A DNA stretch of 64,000 nt from Dermacentor variabilis (lineage: Eukaryota; Arthropoda; Arachnida; Ixodida; Ixodidae), in the NCBI RefSeq assembly GCF_050947875.1, contig NC_134571.1, forward strand, positions 223,644,024-223,708,023, given 5' to 3'. The translations under genes were made by a program, and so were the position numbers. The notes under the pieces are model-generated. The model searched no databases and had not been told where the DNA came from. It worked only from the letters and a program-made list of their open reading frames with translations. This document shows positions 21,787 through 32,580 of this stretch, piece after piece; position 1 is the stretch's first letter; every line of letters starts with the position of its first letter.

Positions 21787-22433
21787 ATGCACTTTTTGCT
21801 AAAAAAATCAAGCAATTATCTTCTGGTACAGCTTCCGAGCCCACGGTGCTGCGTCGCGACTACCACTGCGTGCATTTATGTCATCCGTCTGCTACTAATC
21901 ATATCCGGTGACGTGGAGACTAACCCTGGTCCTGCCAGCCTTGACACTGTACTGGCCGAATTGCAGAAACTAACCGCAGGCCAAACAACACTTGTGCAGG
22001 AGCTAAAGGGCCTGAAACTGCAGCTGACCACCACAGACAAAACAATCAGTGGCCTGAATAAGCGCATGAACGACTTAGAGGCCCATTATCAGGCTCTCAT
22101 GCCTCTACGCCAAGACATAGAAATACTGCAGACATCAACTGAAACAACGACGCCGACGTTTTCGACGACGCCGAAAACCGATCTCGCCGCAATAACCTGA
22201 TCTTCCACGGAATTACTGACCCCACTACAAATGAAACATTTACTAAGTCTGAAGAATTAATAATTCAGATCTGCCGTAATCATTTACAAACCGACATCAA
22301 CCCCACAGATATAGAACGGGCACATCGCTTAAGAAAACATACCAAAGATCGAAATCGTCCAATAATAGTAAAATTCGCACATTGGAAAACGAAAGACGCC
22401 CTTCTGTCAAAAGGCCGAATGAAAGGAACTAAT
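21787..22433 (+). pseudogene. LINE-C ORF1, N-terminal part with 2A ribosome-skipping motif
   Basis: From ATG 21787 a 48-residue leader with a hydrophobic stretch (IYVIRLLLIIS) ends in GDVETNPG followed by P (21907-21933). This is the D-V/I-E-x-N-P-G-P motif of 2A peptides, which make ribosomes skip the last Gly-Pro bond; such motifs are known at ORF1 starts of some APE-type LINEs. A coiled coil follows (LDTVLAELQKLTAGQTTLVQ...). After a frameshift near 22140-22200 the other frame gives RSRRNNLIFHGI, IERAHRLRK and RPIIVKFAHWKTKDALLS, the RRM-like RNA-binding part. It stops at element X (22434) and resumes at 27043 in phase. Confidence 0.85.
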
Positions 22434-23176
22434 TATAGACCGTTTTTTCGTAGGCACCGCCATATTGCGAACGCAGTGGCGCCGCCTATGAGCAGCGCCA
22501 TACTGGCTTGGGTGAAAGCGGTCTTTTGCATGGCAGGTATACGCTCGGCGGTAGGTTCTGACGTTTGTTTTCGCGGTCGTGCGGTCTGTTTAGTATGACG
22601 TGCGTCTTCTATGGGGTATACGGTTCTATGAGATGTGCTGAAGTGGTTTAAGGCGTGATGGCCGGAATTTCTGCTGGCGTTGAGGTGGACGGAACACGCA
22701 GCGCGATGTGTGCGCGCATATTTGAGCCTACAATCAGCCTCGGACATCAATTGTGTATTAATGAATGTTCCAATCACTGATGTGACCTTGTTGCAGTATT
22801 ATCCTCTATTTCTAAGCTGCGGTTTAGGAGCCATGAAACATACGCGACGATCGTAACAGCGTGGGTACCGTTCTGCTACGATAGGAGCTGTGATGTTATA
22901 CTTTGACAAGTGTTCGAACTGTTCGCTGCAGGTTACATAGCGTGACTACTTGGTTCGATGGATGAGGTTTCCGCCCCTGAATAAAATAGTTTTGGCAAGT
23001 GATAGCAGCATACCTTACAGTCTGAATTAAGCTTGTCTAGCAAAGGAACTGTTTACGAACTGCGCGAGCTTCCTAAACAGTGGCAGGCGCTGGATTACGG
23101 ATATATTTGTTCTATATACCCCATGGTCCAAGCATACGGCATTAGCGGTTATATGTTTATAAACGTTGTGCGGCGT

Positions 23177-26100
23177 GACTATGCGAGGTCGTATAAGTAA
23201 GTGTATTTTTATTTCGACCATCACGTCATACATGATGATGCAGGGGGACCGAAGTAAAAGCTGTCTTTCAACAGCTTGACAGAGCAACGGCCCCCCTTAT
23301 TTGGCAGTAGCATACAAAGTCAGAAAAAAGAAAATACACAAAAAGAAGCACTGCCCACGGCGGTCACATTACACTACAGAGCAATATATAAACATATTAC
23401 ATAAAGGCTGCATCTGGTACATAACTTAAAAAAAAAAAGAAGAAGGCTTTTAATGGTTTACACAATGCAATGACATGGCAAAGGCACTTTAACAGAAAAA
23501 AACAGAAATAACAACGAGTAACACCATACTTCTGTAAAACGATTTGGCTTTAGTTGCATAAAGAAATAACAAGAAAAGGTTTAGGAAAGAAAGTAAGCCA
23601 AGAGTGTCTGAAATGTGGCATATTGAAGTGTTATATCCTGTCTCAATAGGTCATTAAGAAGTTGTGGAAGCCGGTGTTCTAACGTTTGTAGCCCATATGT
23701 TGTTCGAAATGTTTTAATTTCCCACATATCCTTATTTCTTGTGTTGTAGCTTTGTTCACGCCTTCTCAGGCCTGAAAGAGCTTGAATAAAAGATGTTTTG
23801 TTTAAATGTTCTTGTTTAAGTGTTCGGCTGAGGCGATAGTCGTAGATTTTTGTTACTGGAACTATTTTGTGTTGTAAAAATATTTCTCTTGTATGATGCA
23901 ACCTCGGTAATCTCTTAACAATCCGCATTGCTTTTTTTTGTAATACAAGTAATTTGTTCAGGTTTGCCTGTGTTGTAGTTCCCCAGATAAGGCTACAATA
24001 GTTAAGGCGAGAATTAAATAAAGAGTAATAAACTAACATCATAACACAAGAGGGTAAGATTTCACGGTTGCGATAGAGCAGACCAATTATTTGTGATAAT
24101 TTAGAAGTAATGTGGGCCACATGATCGTCCCAGGACATCTGCTGGTTAAACACAACGCCTAGAGTTTTAAACTGGGGTACTATTTCTAGCGGACAAGATT
24201 TAAAGTATATTTCTTTTGTCAGAGTAATTTGTTTATTCTTGGCCCGAAAAACAACTGCTTTTGTTTTGCTCACATTAATTTGCAATGCATTTTTTTGTGT
24301 CCATTTGTCTAGGTGTTTGAGCATGCAGTTTGCTGAATCTATTAGATCATTGGCATTTTCGCCGGATAAGAATATGCTTGTATCATCTGCGTATATGATA
24401 AATTTTGCGAGGGGAAATACATTGACGATGTCATTGATATAAAGATTGAAGAGAAATGGACCGAGTATACTTCCTTGCGGAACACCGCAGCGGACAGGGA
24501 GAGTTTGTGAGATGAAGCCATTTACACTTACAGCTTGTCGGCGATATTCCAGATACGATTTGACTATGGATGCTGCGTGCCCGCGATAACCGTATCGTTC
24601 AAGCTTCCGGAGAATTAATACATGATTTATAAGGTCAAACGCTTTTGTAAAATCAATGAAAATACCCAAGACTATACTGTTATGTTCAAATTGTTTTAGT
24701 ATGTATTCCTTCTGTTCTAAGAGTGCGAATTCTGTTGAAAGGTGCTTTCTAAACCCATATTGTGATTTGGTGAGTATATGATGTTTGGATTCAAATTCTG
24801 TAAACTGTTTGTGAAGAGCTTTTTCTAATACCTTTGAGAATATTGGAAGTATGGATATTGGGCGGTAATTGCCTAACTGGTTCCTATCTCCCTTCTTGAA
24901 AAGTACAGAACAGCGCGCAACTTGCATTCCATGAGGAAATACAGCATTTGCAATACAGAGATTAATAATGTGAGTAATGTAGGGCAAAATGATATCCAGA
25001 ATTGATTTTATGGGCCGTATTTGTAGTCCATCTATATCACGTGAGGTAGTATTTTTGAGCTCTGTGAAAATTGTCATTACTTCAACTTCAGTCACAGGTT
25101 TAAGATATATCGTTTTGTCTAACAGTGGGACGTCATTTAAGTCGTTATCCACGTCTGTGTCACAAGAAAGACCAAGGAAATATTTATTAAACTCATCCGC
25201 TAGATTTTGGTCGGACACATGTGTCCCATTTAATTTCAGTGATGTAATTGCTCTAGGATTTGTATCATTAGTTATGAGGCTGTTTAGTTTTTTCCAAACA
25301 AGATCACTACGCCATTTAGTTGATTCGAAATCATTTATGAAATATTCATTCCTAACTTTCTTAAGTATCTTGTTCAGGCGGTTACGATAGGTTTTAAAGA
25401 TATGCAAGTCGCTCATTTCCTTCGTTCTAATAAACTTATGGTAGAGTTTATTCTTTTTTCCTATCTTAAGCAGAAGATCAGGTGTGAGCCATGGTTTGCG
25501 GGTTTTTTTATTTCGCTTAAATGTCTTTATGGGAAAGCAAGCAGCGTAAATTGATTTCAGAATAGCAAGGAAGTCCTGATAAGCCAGGTTTGCGTCACGT
25601 TCCGAAAGAACAGTATCCCAATGAGCTTCAGATGCACGCTGTCTAAAAGCGAGAAGGCTTTCCTCCGTGATCGCTTGATAAGAGAATGATTGTTTGTCTC
25701 TATTTTTGAGCTTTCCTTTCAAACACAAGAATATCGGCAGATGATCACTGATGTCTGAGATAATTACACCACATTTAGATAACTTATTTCCAACATTTGT
25801 TATGAACAGATCTATAAGGGACGATGATCTAGCTGTTATGCGCGTTGGTAGCTGAATCATGTTAGAAAGCCCGCTAGCCTTTAGTAATAAGTCAAAACTT
25901 TTCTTCGAACTGTCATGAGCACACATATTTATGTTCATATCTCCACCACAGACCAGTGTAAGGTTTTTGTTGGAGACAAAAGAAAACAACGATTCAAGAA
26001 CGTCGAAAAAAATAGGATTGCAACCCTGAGGAGGACGATAACAGACAACGAAAAGAAAGTTTTCTGCAAGTATTGATAGAACTTCATAATCTGCTGTGCT

Positions 26101-26235
26101 CCGAGTAAACTGTGGTAAGAGCTCAGGTTCATGTTCACTATTAATTAACAAACAGACGCCACCACCACGACCTGTATCACGATTTAAGAAGAATGTTTGA
26201 TAGTTAGGAAACCTAGGAACTTCTGAATCATCCGT
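23177..26235 (-). mobile_element. LINE-D, 5'-truncated CR1/L2-group retrotransposon (minus strand)
   Basis: It is inserted inside element X: left junction after GTTGTGCGGCGT, right junction before CCGTTAGCCCG, compared with GTTGTGCGCCGTTAGCCCG in copy 2. The 3' end is on the left, with AATAAA on the minus strand (TTTATT at 23208-23213). The 5' end is truncated within the endonuclease, the common outcome of target-primed reverse transcription. Target duplication is short or absent (CGT at most). The coding frame is unbroken, so this is probably the youngest insertion in the nest. Confidence 0.85.
23581..26235 (-). CDS. LINE-D ORF2: partial endonuclease plus complete reverse transcriptase
   Basis: One open frame from the truncation point (about 26235) to the stop at 23581, about 884 codons, the last 856 free of any doubt. 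Endonuclease part: RGGGVCLLIN, VVCYRPPQGCNP, CGGDMNINM and SDISDHLPIFLCL. RT part: TSRDIDGLQIRPIKS, NYRPISILPIFSKVLEKAL, SQYGFRKHLSTEFALLEQ, GIFIDFTKAFDLINHVLIL, CGVPQGSILGPFLFNLYIND and FIIYADDTSIF (YADD at 24382-24393), then a thumb region and C-terminus (LRRREQSYNTRNKDM). All RT blocks and the catalytic aspartates are present. The first third of the endonuclease is missing, so it cannot move alone. Confidence 0.92.
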   Translation of the reverse strand, partial: TDDSEVPRFPNYQTFFLNRDTGRGGGVCLLINSEHEPELLPQFTRSTADYEVLSILAENFLFVVCYRPPQGCNPIFFDVLESLFSFVSNKNLTLVCGGDMNINMCAHDSSKKSFDLLLKASGLSNMIQLPTRITARSSSLIDLFITNVGNKLSKCGVIISDISDHLPIFLCLKGKLKNRDKQSFSYQAITEESLLAFRQRASEAHWDTVLSERDANLAYQDFLAILKSIYAACFPIKTFKRNKKTRKPWLTPDLLLKIGKKNKLYHKFIRTKEMSDLHIFKTYRNRLNKILKKVRNEYFINDFESTKWRSDLVWKKLNSLITNDTNPRAITSLKLNGTHVSDQNLADEFNKYFLGLSCDTDVDNDLNDVPLLDKTIYLKPVTEVEVMTIFTELKNTTSRDIDGLQIRPIKSILDIILPYITHIINLCIANAVFPHGMQVARCSVLFKKGDRNQLGNYRPISILPIFSKVLEKALHKQFTEFESKHHILTKSQYGFRKHLSTEFALLEQKEYILKQFEHNSIVLGIFIDFTKAFDLINHVLILRKLERYGYRGHAASIVKSYLEYRRQAVSVNGFISQTLPVRCGVPQGSILGPFLFNLYINDIVNVFPLAKFIIYADDTSIFLSGENANDLIDSANCMLKHLDKWTQKNALQINVSKTKAVVFRAKNKQITLTKEIYFKSCPLEIVPQFKTLGVVFNQQMSWDDHVAHITSKLSQIIGLLYRNREILPSCVMMLVYYSLFNSRLNYCSLIWGTTTQANLNKLLVLQKKAMRIVKRLPRLHHTREIFLQHKIVPVTKIYDYRLSRTLKQEHLNKTSFIQALSGLRRREQSYNTRNKDMWEIKTFRTTYGLQTLEHRLPQLLNDLLRQDITLQYATFQTLLAYFLS

Positions 26236-27042
26236 TAGCCCGTTTTCTCATGCTTTTTCGAGAAAGAGGATGATAACCGAATTTTTGTTCGATTGTGTTT
26301 GTTCCGTTCTCTACGACGCACTCACACGTATTACGGAAATTTTGTCCTCAAAAATAGGCATCGTATTCTTTTGATGCGATCCCTCTCATATATAATGGAT
26401 GTATACAGGCCAAAAAGGCAATGCCGAAGCGCACAGCCTACATTTGCATCGTGCTGGTTCACCAACCGCAGTGATCGCTGTGTTGAGCAGTGCCATCGGC
26501 TTCATGCACGAAGGGCTAGAGTCGACATACGGTAATTTGAAGCCTACTAGAGTTGAAATGCGCGAGAACGATGCCGTTTCATCACAAATATTTGATAGCG
26601 CCTACCGTTTAGATGTTTCGTGTTTGCCTTAGATTGGCTGTGCCAAGCATGCGCTCTTATGCTTTGTTTTTCTCCCTATGCCAAGCGATCAGATAGTGAG
26701 CAGATTTACCATTTCAAGCTGCTAATACAGAGACACCGGTTTTCTTTGTTGAATTAATACTGATATAAGTAAAATAGTTCACAATACATGCACACACCGC
26801 GACTGATAAAGCACGTCACATTCTTGCTCCCCCAAGAGATGTTTCCGCCTACTGTAGTTGCCGATACACCGAAAGGCTTCCTTGACGACCTTATATGAAC
26901 GGACATGGCGTCAATTTCACAAAGTACCATCTAAAACATCTCGAAATGGTTCCGCAGCAGCGCCGCGCCGGATCGCCCAAGCCAGAGAGAAGGAAAGGCT
27001 CTCCGCGTGCTCTATCCTCCTCGCCCGATGAGAAGGTCTATA

Positions 27043-27209
27043 GTGTAGGTGAAACTTTCTCTCACCTGACTCAGAAAGCACGGAAGGCCCTTTTGCATTT
27101 CGCCAAATCTAATTCACTTGCATACTCTCTGCGCTATAGAACCTTGTACATTGGTCCTAAACGATATGTTTTTGATGAATATTCTACCTCTGTAAAAGAA
27201 ATTGTGTAG
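27043..27209 (+). pseudogene. LINE-C ORF1, C-terminal part
   Basis: SVGETFSHLTQKARKALLHF, then SLRYRTLYIGPKRYVFDEYS and a stop at 27207-27209. This is the C-terminal domain of the ORF1 protein, continuous in phase with 22433 once element X is removed. Confidence 0.85.
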
Positions 27210-27229
27210 CAATCATCCCGTTCTCTACA

Positions 27230-30058
27230 AAAAAAAGAATCAACCAGAACTTGCACCTAGAAAAGATCTTTCGTTTTCCGCAGTCTTTACTAACGCACGT
27301 AGTTATCTTCCGAAGCGCGAACTTATATCTAACATCATATCGTCAACAGGCAGCAACTTGCTCATTCTAAAAGAAACCTGGCTACACATGGACGTCACTG
27401 ATACTGAAGTTGTGGCCGACCTGCCCGACTTCCATGTTTATCGAACTGACCGCGTACGCACAAGGGGCGGTGGCGCTCTTGTAGCAGTTCACCGGCAACT
27501 TTTGTGTTCATTTATTAACATCGCATCAAAACTCGAAATACTATGGCTACTATATTGCACATCACCACTTACAGTGCTGCTGGGGGTTTGCTAGAGGCCT
27601 CCCCATGCCACTCCTGAATTCTGTGGGGAGCTCAATAACGATTTAATACAACTAACGACCACCTACCCTAATGCCTCCATCCTACTTTTCGGGGACTTTA
27701 ATTTCCCAAACATAGAATGGAGCAACTTACCATATTCTTCAATAGTAGGTCACCCAGAGACAAGGAATTTCATCGACATTTGTTTGAACTTTAATCTGAC
27801 ACAATTAGTTTCGGAGCCAACGCGTGTCACATCAGAATCCGCAACAATTCTGGACCTCATCCTGACTAATGATCCCAGTACCCTCTCATCAATTACACAT
27901 ATTCGAGGAATTAATGGCCATAATGTCATTCATGCTACTTTCTCTTTCCTGTAACACCAAATAAGACACATAAGAAAACTATAAGGCTTTACGAAAAGGG
28001 TGACTATGACGCAATTAACCGCGAACTTGAGACCTTCTTCCCCACGTTTGAAGCCGCGTATCGCAATCAGTCAATATTCCATAACTGGTCGATGTTTAAG
28101 GATAAGTTAACAGATTTGGCTAACAAATATATTTCTAAAGTTCACATTCGCCCCAATAATCAAAAACGTTCGTTTACTAACGCCTTAAAAAAACTAGAAA
28201 ATAAAAAGAAACGTCTTTACCGAGTGGCTACAAATAACGGGAACTCGCATCGATGGGAAATCTACTACAAAGCTGAAAACGAATATCTGATATCCGCAGC
28301 GCAAAGCGTTCCTTTTATGGCACTACACTCGCAAATTGGCTGCGCACTAACCCAAGACAATTTTGGCAAGTAATAAATCCTCATCCTGTTCATACTATTA
28401 CGCTCACCAATGACTCACACGAGGCAATTACCGATACTGAATGCGCTGACACTTTTAATTCCGCATTTACAACAGTATTTACAAAAAAAATCGAAACAAA
28501 CATTTCTTTATCTTTGTACAACATTGAAGGTCACATGCCATGCATCACATTTTGTGCTGACGGAATTTCATCCATAATCCAGAAGACTAAGCTATCATCT
28601 TCATTTGGCATTGATGAAATTAACTCTAAACTTCTAAGAAACACAAGACACATGGCTGCATCATACTTGTCCTTACTGTTCTCACAGTCACTCTCTTCTG
28701 GAAACATGCCGGGTGATTGGAAAGTAGGAAGGCTCATTCCAGTCTACAAAACAGGTAACAGGAATTCTCCATTAAATTATCGACCCATCTCACTAACAAG
28801 CGTGCCGTGCAAAATCATCTACTCTCAAATCATTGCCTTCTTGGACAGTAATAACTTTTTTCACCCATCACAACATGGTTTTCGCAAAGGTTTCTCTTGC
28901 GAAACTCAATTAGCTATTTTCGTTCACGACTTGCATGCTAAACTTGACATCAATGTACAAACTGACGCAATCTTTTTAGATTTTGCAAAGGCATTTGATA
29001 AAGTATCCCACCAACGTTTGCTACTAAAACTTCAACTGTTGAACTTGGACCTTAACGTTCTAATCCGGATAAATGAATTTTTGTCTAATCGCGCACAAAT
29101 GATTTTATTCAACGATAACCTATCAAGTCCCCTCCCGGTAACCTCTGGCGTGCCCCAAGGATTTGTTCTTGGTCCCCTGTTATTTTTAATATATATTAAT
29201 GATTTACCTCAGTGTGTCTCCTGTAATATACGCATGTTTGCAGACGACTGCGTCATCTACCGCTCTATCAATAACTCATCTGACCATACTGCACTCCAAA
29301 ATGATCTTAACAGTGTTTTAGAATGGTGCAGCAATTCGCTGATGACCCTTAACGCCAAGAAATGTAAATTCGTGTCCTTCTCCCGCCGTCGCAACCCTTC
29401 CATCTTCCCATATGCAATTAATACCACACCATTAGAATCAGTACAATCCTATAAATATCTAGGTGTAACCCTGTCTCACGATTTGTCTTGGCGCGCACAT
29501 GTCACTAGCATTATCTCTGCAGCTAACAAAACGTTAGGTTTTCTAAAACGAAATCTACGGCAGGCCCCATCAGATTTAAAATTACTAGCATATAAGTCAC
29601 TTGTCAGGCCAAAACTGGAATACGCGTCAGCCATCTGGAACCCTCATCAAGCATATCTCACCGACGCATTAGAATCAGATCAAAATTGTGCTGTTAGATT
29701 AATTCATACCTCATATTCATACGACGTCAGCGTTTCATCACTGAAATCAGAATCCGGCTTGTCAATACTTTCATGTCGACGTCGCATTTCCAGTCTTTCC
29801 CTGTACTACAAGTTATTCTTTTCTTCCCTTAATCAAGAGCCTTACATCACAGCAGCAGCACGCATATCTCATCGCACCAGCCATCCACTTCAAGTGGCAC
29901 GCCCACGTGCACGGACAACCACCTTCGCAGCCTCCTTTTTGTTCCGTACCGCCACAGACTGGAAAGGCCTCCCCGCCAACATCGCTAATACGACTTGTCC
30001 ATTTTCATTCACAGAACTTGTAACCGACCATTTTATTAAAATGGTCGGTTACAATTAA
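27230..30058 (+). pseudogene. LINE-C ORF2: endonuclease and reverse transcriptase
   Basis: Endonuclease: FTNARSYLPKRELISNII, LLILKETWL, then, after a frameshift near 27595, ASILLFGDFNFPNIEWSNL and TRVTSESATILDLILTND (the SDH-like site reads INGHNVIHATF). A frame change near 27952 leads to the linker (28092-28373). From 28514 one open frame gives [106 protein letters not shown] (FADD 29237-29248) and the thumb. Three or more lesions lie upstream of 28514. RT style fits the CR1/L2/Crack group. Confidence 0.88.
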
Positions 30059-30165
30059 AATAATTATTTCTGACGATGTTTTGCTATCCTATAAAAACCC
30101 ACCCCTTATGTATGGCCCTACGGGGGACTTTAAGGTAATAAACTGAACTGAACTAAACAAAGAGC
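30059..30165 (+). repeat. LINE-C 3' end with short tandem repeats
   Basis: After the stop come CTATAAAAACCC, TATGGCCCTACGGGGG and AATAAACTGAACTGAACT. A short simple repeat at the 3' end, instead of poly(A), is common in the CR1/L2 group. The last 20-odd coding bases and the stop region also form a small palindrome (AACCGACCATTTT/AAAATGGTCGGTT at about 30019-30053). Confidence 0.6.
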
Positions 30166-32483
30166 AGAAGTGGTTTAATTTGTCATACAACGTGGGAATA
30201 TATGAAATGCAGGATCAAAGCGAATTACAAAGCTGTGAAGTGAAGACAAACAAGCATATAATAAATAAAAAAACAAGAAAACGCATATCGCAATATATGA
30301 GTTTGAAAAACTGGCGTCACATCGGGCAGGTGAAATCTAAAACAGAAAGAGGCGACGAAAACAGTTTGCCATTTGCTTTCTCCTGTAAATTTAAAATACC
30401 CTCAGGATTCCGATAGAAAAGAGATCAAGAAAAGCCAATAAAGACGCAAAAAGAAAAATTTGTGACGTATAATAACTTAGTGCCACCAAAACTAAAAACA
30501 GCGTTCGAGGAAAAATTGAATGAGACACTCATGGACAAATACATGCGCTGCAAATGCGATTGGCAGCGTTCTGCGACTGCTGCAATAAATAATACGCAGT
30601 GTTGCTAAAACTAAGCAAGTAGCAGGCGGCAAACGGTTAAGTCATATCTTCACCTGATTAGAACAAATAAAACGCTAGTTCGAATGATAGCGAATGACTT
30701 CCGTATTTGTGCAGCATAAGCGCTGGAGGAGCCAAGGATCCTGAATTTCAGTGTGGTATAGGTAGTACTGTTTAGCTAAACGAAAGGAACCGATAAAGTG
30801 AGTGTTATTGGTTTTAATGGCGAAACCGTAAGTACAGGAAATACGGAGTGCATAGATAAATTCCACTTTTGTGTTTTAAATGAGTTAAAATAAGTAGTAT
30901 GAGTAGAATATGAAACGTTGGCAGTTGCACTTACTGCGTGCTTTCGACATAGACATAGAGTTTCGTAATGTTATCTAACAATGTATAGCCCCATAGAAGG
31001 TGTCAAAAATTTAATGTTGATAAAAATAATTGATTGTAAACCAAACGCTTAACTTTTACTGGTAATATTTGACGATTTGTACTAAACAGTCCAGTGACGC
31101 AATTTAATTTGCTGCAGATAATTTACACTTGTTTGTTACTTGATAGTGTCTCTGAAAATTTAACTCCCGATACCTTAATCTAGTTAACAATACTAATTAC
31201 ATCATTATCAAGATATAAGGTTTCTGTCTATCCACCAACTCTGTGCTTAGTGCGACAAATTCCTGCTGCAGGAATGCACCACGAATGACGAAAATGAATT
31301 CACGAAGTGTACCTCTGACATCGTTTACCTTTAGATTGCGGTAAAGCTACATCAAGCAAGCCGGACAGTGTTTTGCTGACAGACCTGGCAGCCTTAAAAC
31401 AATGTAAAAAATAGGTACCGCCGCCATTACGTGTGCATTGAAACCAATGCTTATGTACCCCAGTGTTCAACGAAACCAGCTTTCTGAGCAAGAGTAAAAA
31501 GAAAGAAATTGTAGAAACTTACTACATTACCAAAGCAGGAGATAAATGCGGTAGCATGGCGTCGTTCGGCGTAACAAAACCTGAGATAATTTTTTTAGAT
31601 AAGAACCTATACTTGTAGGCAGCCCGCATGCGTTTCAACCCTTTGGTTATTGGTCTATTTTGACTTGTTAAAAAAACCTGCGTGATCTTTCAACAAATTT
31701 TCCACTTGGCAGTACAGCGCTCATCCTGTTGTGTGTGTTTTGGATTGTTGCCTTCGTCTTCCTCGCGCTGCTTCGAGTTTTACTCAAGATGAACCAACTC
31801 GTCCAAATCGGGTTATTACTACTAAAAATTTGCGTTATAGCCTTGTTTTCCTAGTAACAAAATTATTTTAACGGGCCACATTCAAAACGGCATCTGTTAA
31901 TACAAAACTAGTCGTTCGTGGTTAAGATTAGGCTCTAAATGTTAATGTTGATTCATTTTTAACGAACGACCGATCGAGAGAGCAACGCAAAACTTCTCCT
32001 CTTTCCTTGCGAAGAAAACTTTGTTTTAGAAAATTACTTGGCCCTTAAAACTCTTTTTGCCGGGTTGCATTAAAGGTAGAGTAAAACTGCGAATTGCATT
32101 CATTATTTACATTGGACCTCTAAAGCGTACAAAGGCAGATTAGGCTAGTTGTACAAAGAATGGTGAACCTCGTCGTCCAATAAGCTCTGCTCCAAAATTG
32201 CATGACTGCCACGTCAGTGAGCGAGATAAGAACAGGCACACCACGCATAAACTATGATCTTTCTGAAAATTTCTCTCAAGCAAACGTGCTCATCTATCAA
32301 GTGGAGAGTGCAGATGCATGTTAGCCAGCTCCCTGAAGCGCACATACTGTCTGACCCTGTCGAAATGGCCGGAATGCAAGTGCAAGTATCTAGGAGTTGG
32401 AGGAATGCTTTCTGTATCTGCATGTACTTTGCGTGTTCAAAAACTGAAAATTTCCTCATCTCATCGCGATGACCGGGAAGTTT
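30166..32483. other. AT-rich stretch without recognised features
   Basis: About 2.3 kb of AT-rich sequence. Frames are short and none resembles a protein. No repeat pair or terminal signature was seen. Confidence 0.45.
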
Positions 32484-32580
32484 CTGCTCAACGACGCAAC
32501 ATAAGTAACTGCCGTCATCGTGTGTCTCAATTCCAGAGACACACGGTGACGGCAGTTACTTATGCTGCGTTGTTGAGCAG
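32484..32580. repeat. Long hairpin: 45-bp arms with 7-base loop
   Basis: The left arm (32484-32528, CTGCTCAACGACGCAACATA...) and right arm (32536-32580) are reverse complements with three differences over 45 bases, around the loop AATTCCA. As RNA it would form a near-perfect 97-base hairpin, with two of three differences being G-U pairs. It could be a tiny foldback element, a palindrome formed by replication slippage, or a hairpin RNA locus. Confidence 0.85.

Larger units (their letters stand above)
22438..27038. mobile_element. Element X, copy 1: TATA-flanked DNA transposon, split by LINE-D
   Basis: Ends GACCGTTTTTTCGTAGG and, inverted, GACCTTCTCATCGGG, flanked by TATA at 22434-22437 and 27039-27042. 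Removing it with one TATA joins LINE-C ORF1 in frame (KGTN-YSVGETFSHL). A second copy at 51231-52812 gives the intact order and shows that 23177-26235 here is a later LINE-D insertion. Without it, X is about 1.54 kb. No transposase was recognised; a minus-strand frame of about 95 codons near the left end (ending MALLIGGATAF-IWR-LRKNGL) is similar in both copies. Superfamily not assigned. Confidence 0.8.
21401..30165 (+). mobile_element. LINE-C, CR1/L2-group non-LTR retrotransposon with a 2A motif
   Basis: A long plus-strand element with a 5' region containing a direct repeat, ORF1 (2A motif, coiled coil, basic RNA-binding domain), ORF2 (endonuclease and RT with FADD) and a 3' end with short CTGAA-type repeats (about 30135-30160). 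Its ORF1 is interrupted at 22434-27042 by element X. Without X it is about 4.2 kb. Several frame lesions remain, so it is inactive, but RT from 28514 to 30058 is one open frame of 514 codons. Confidence 0.85.
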
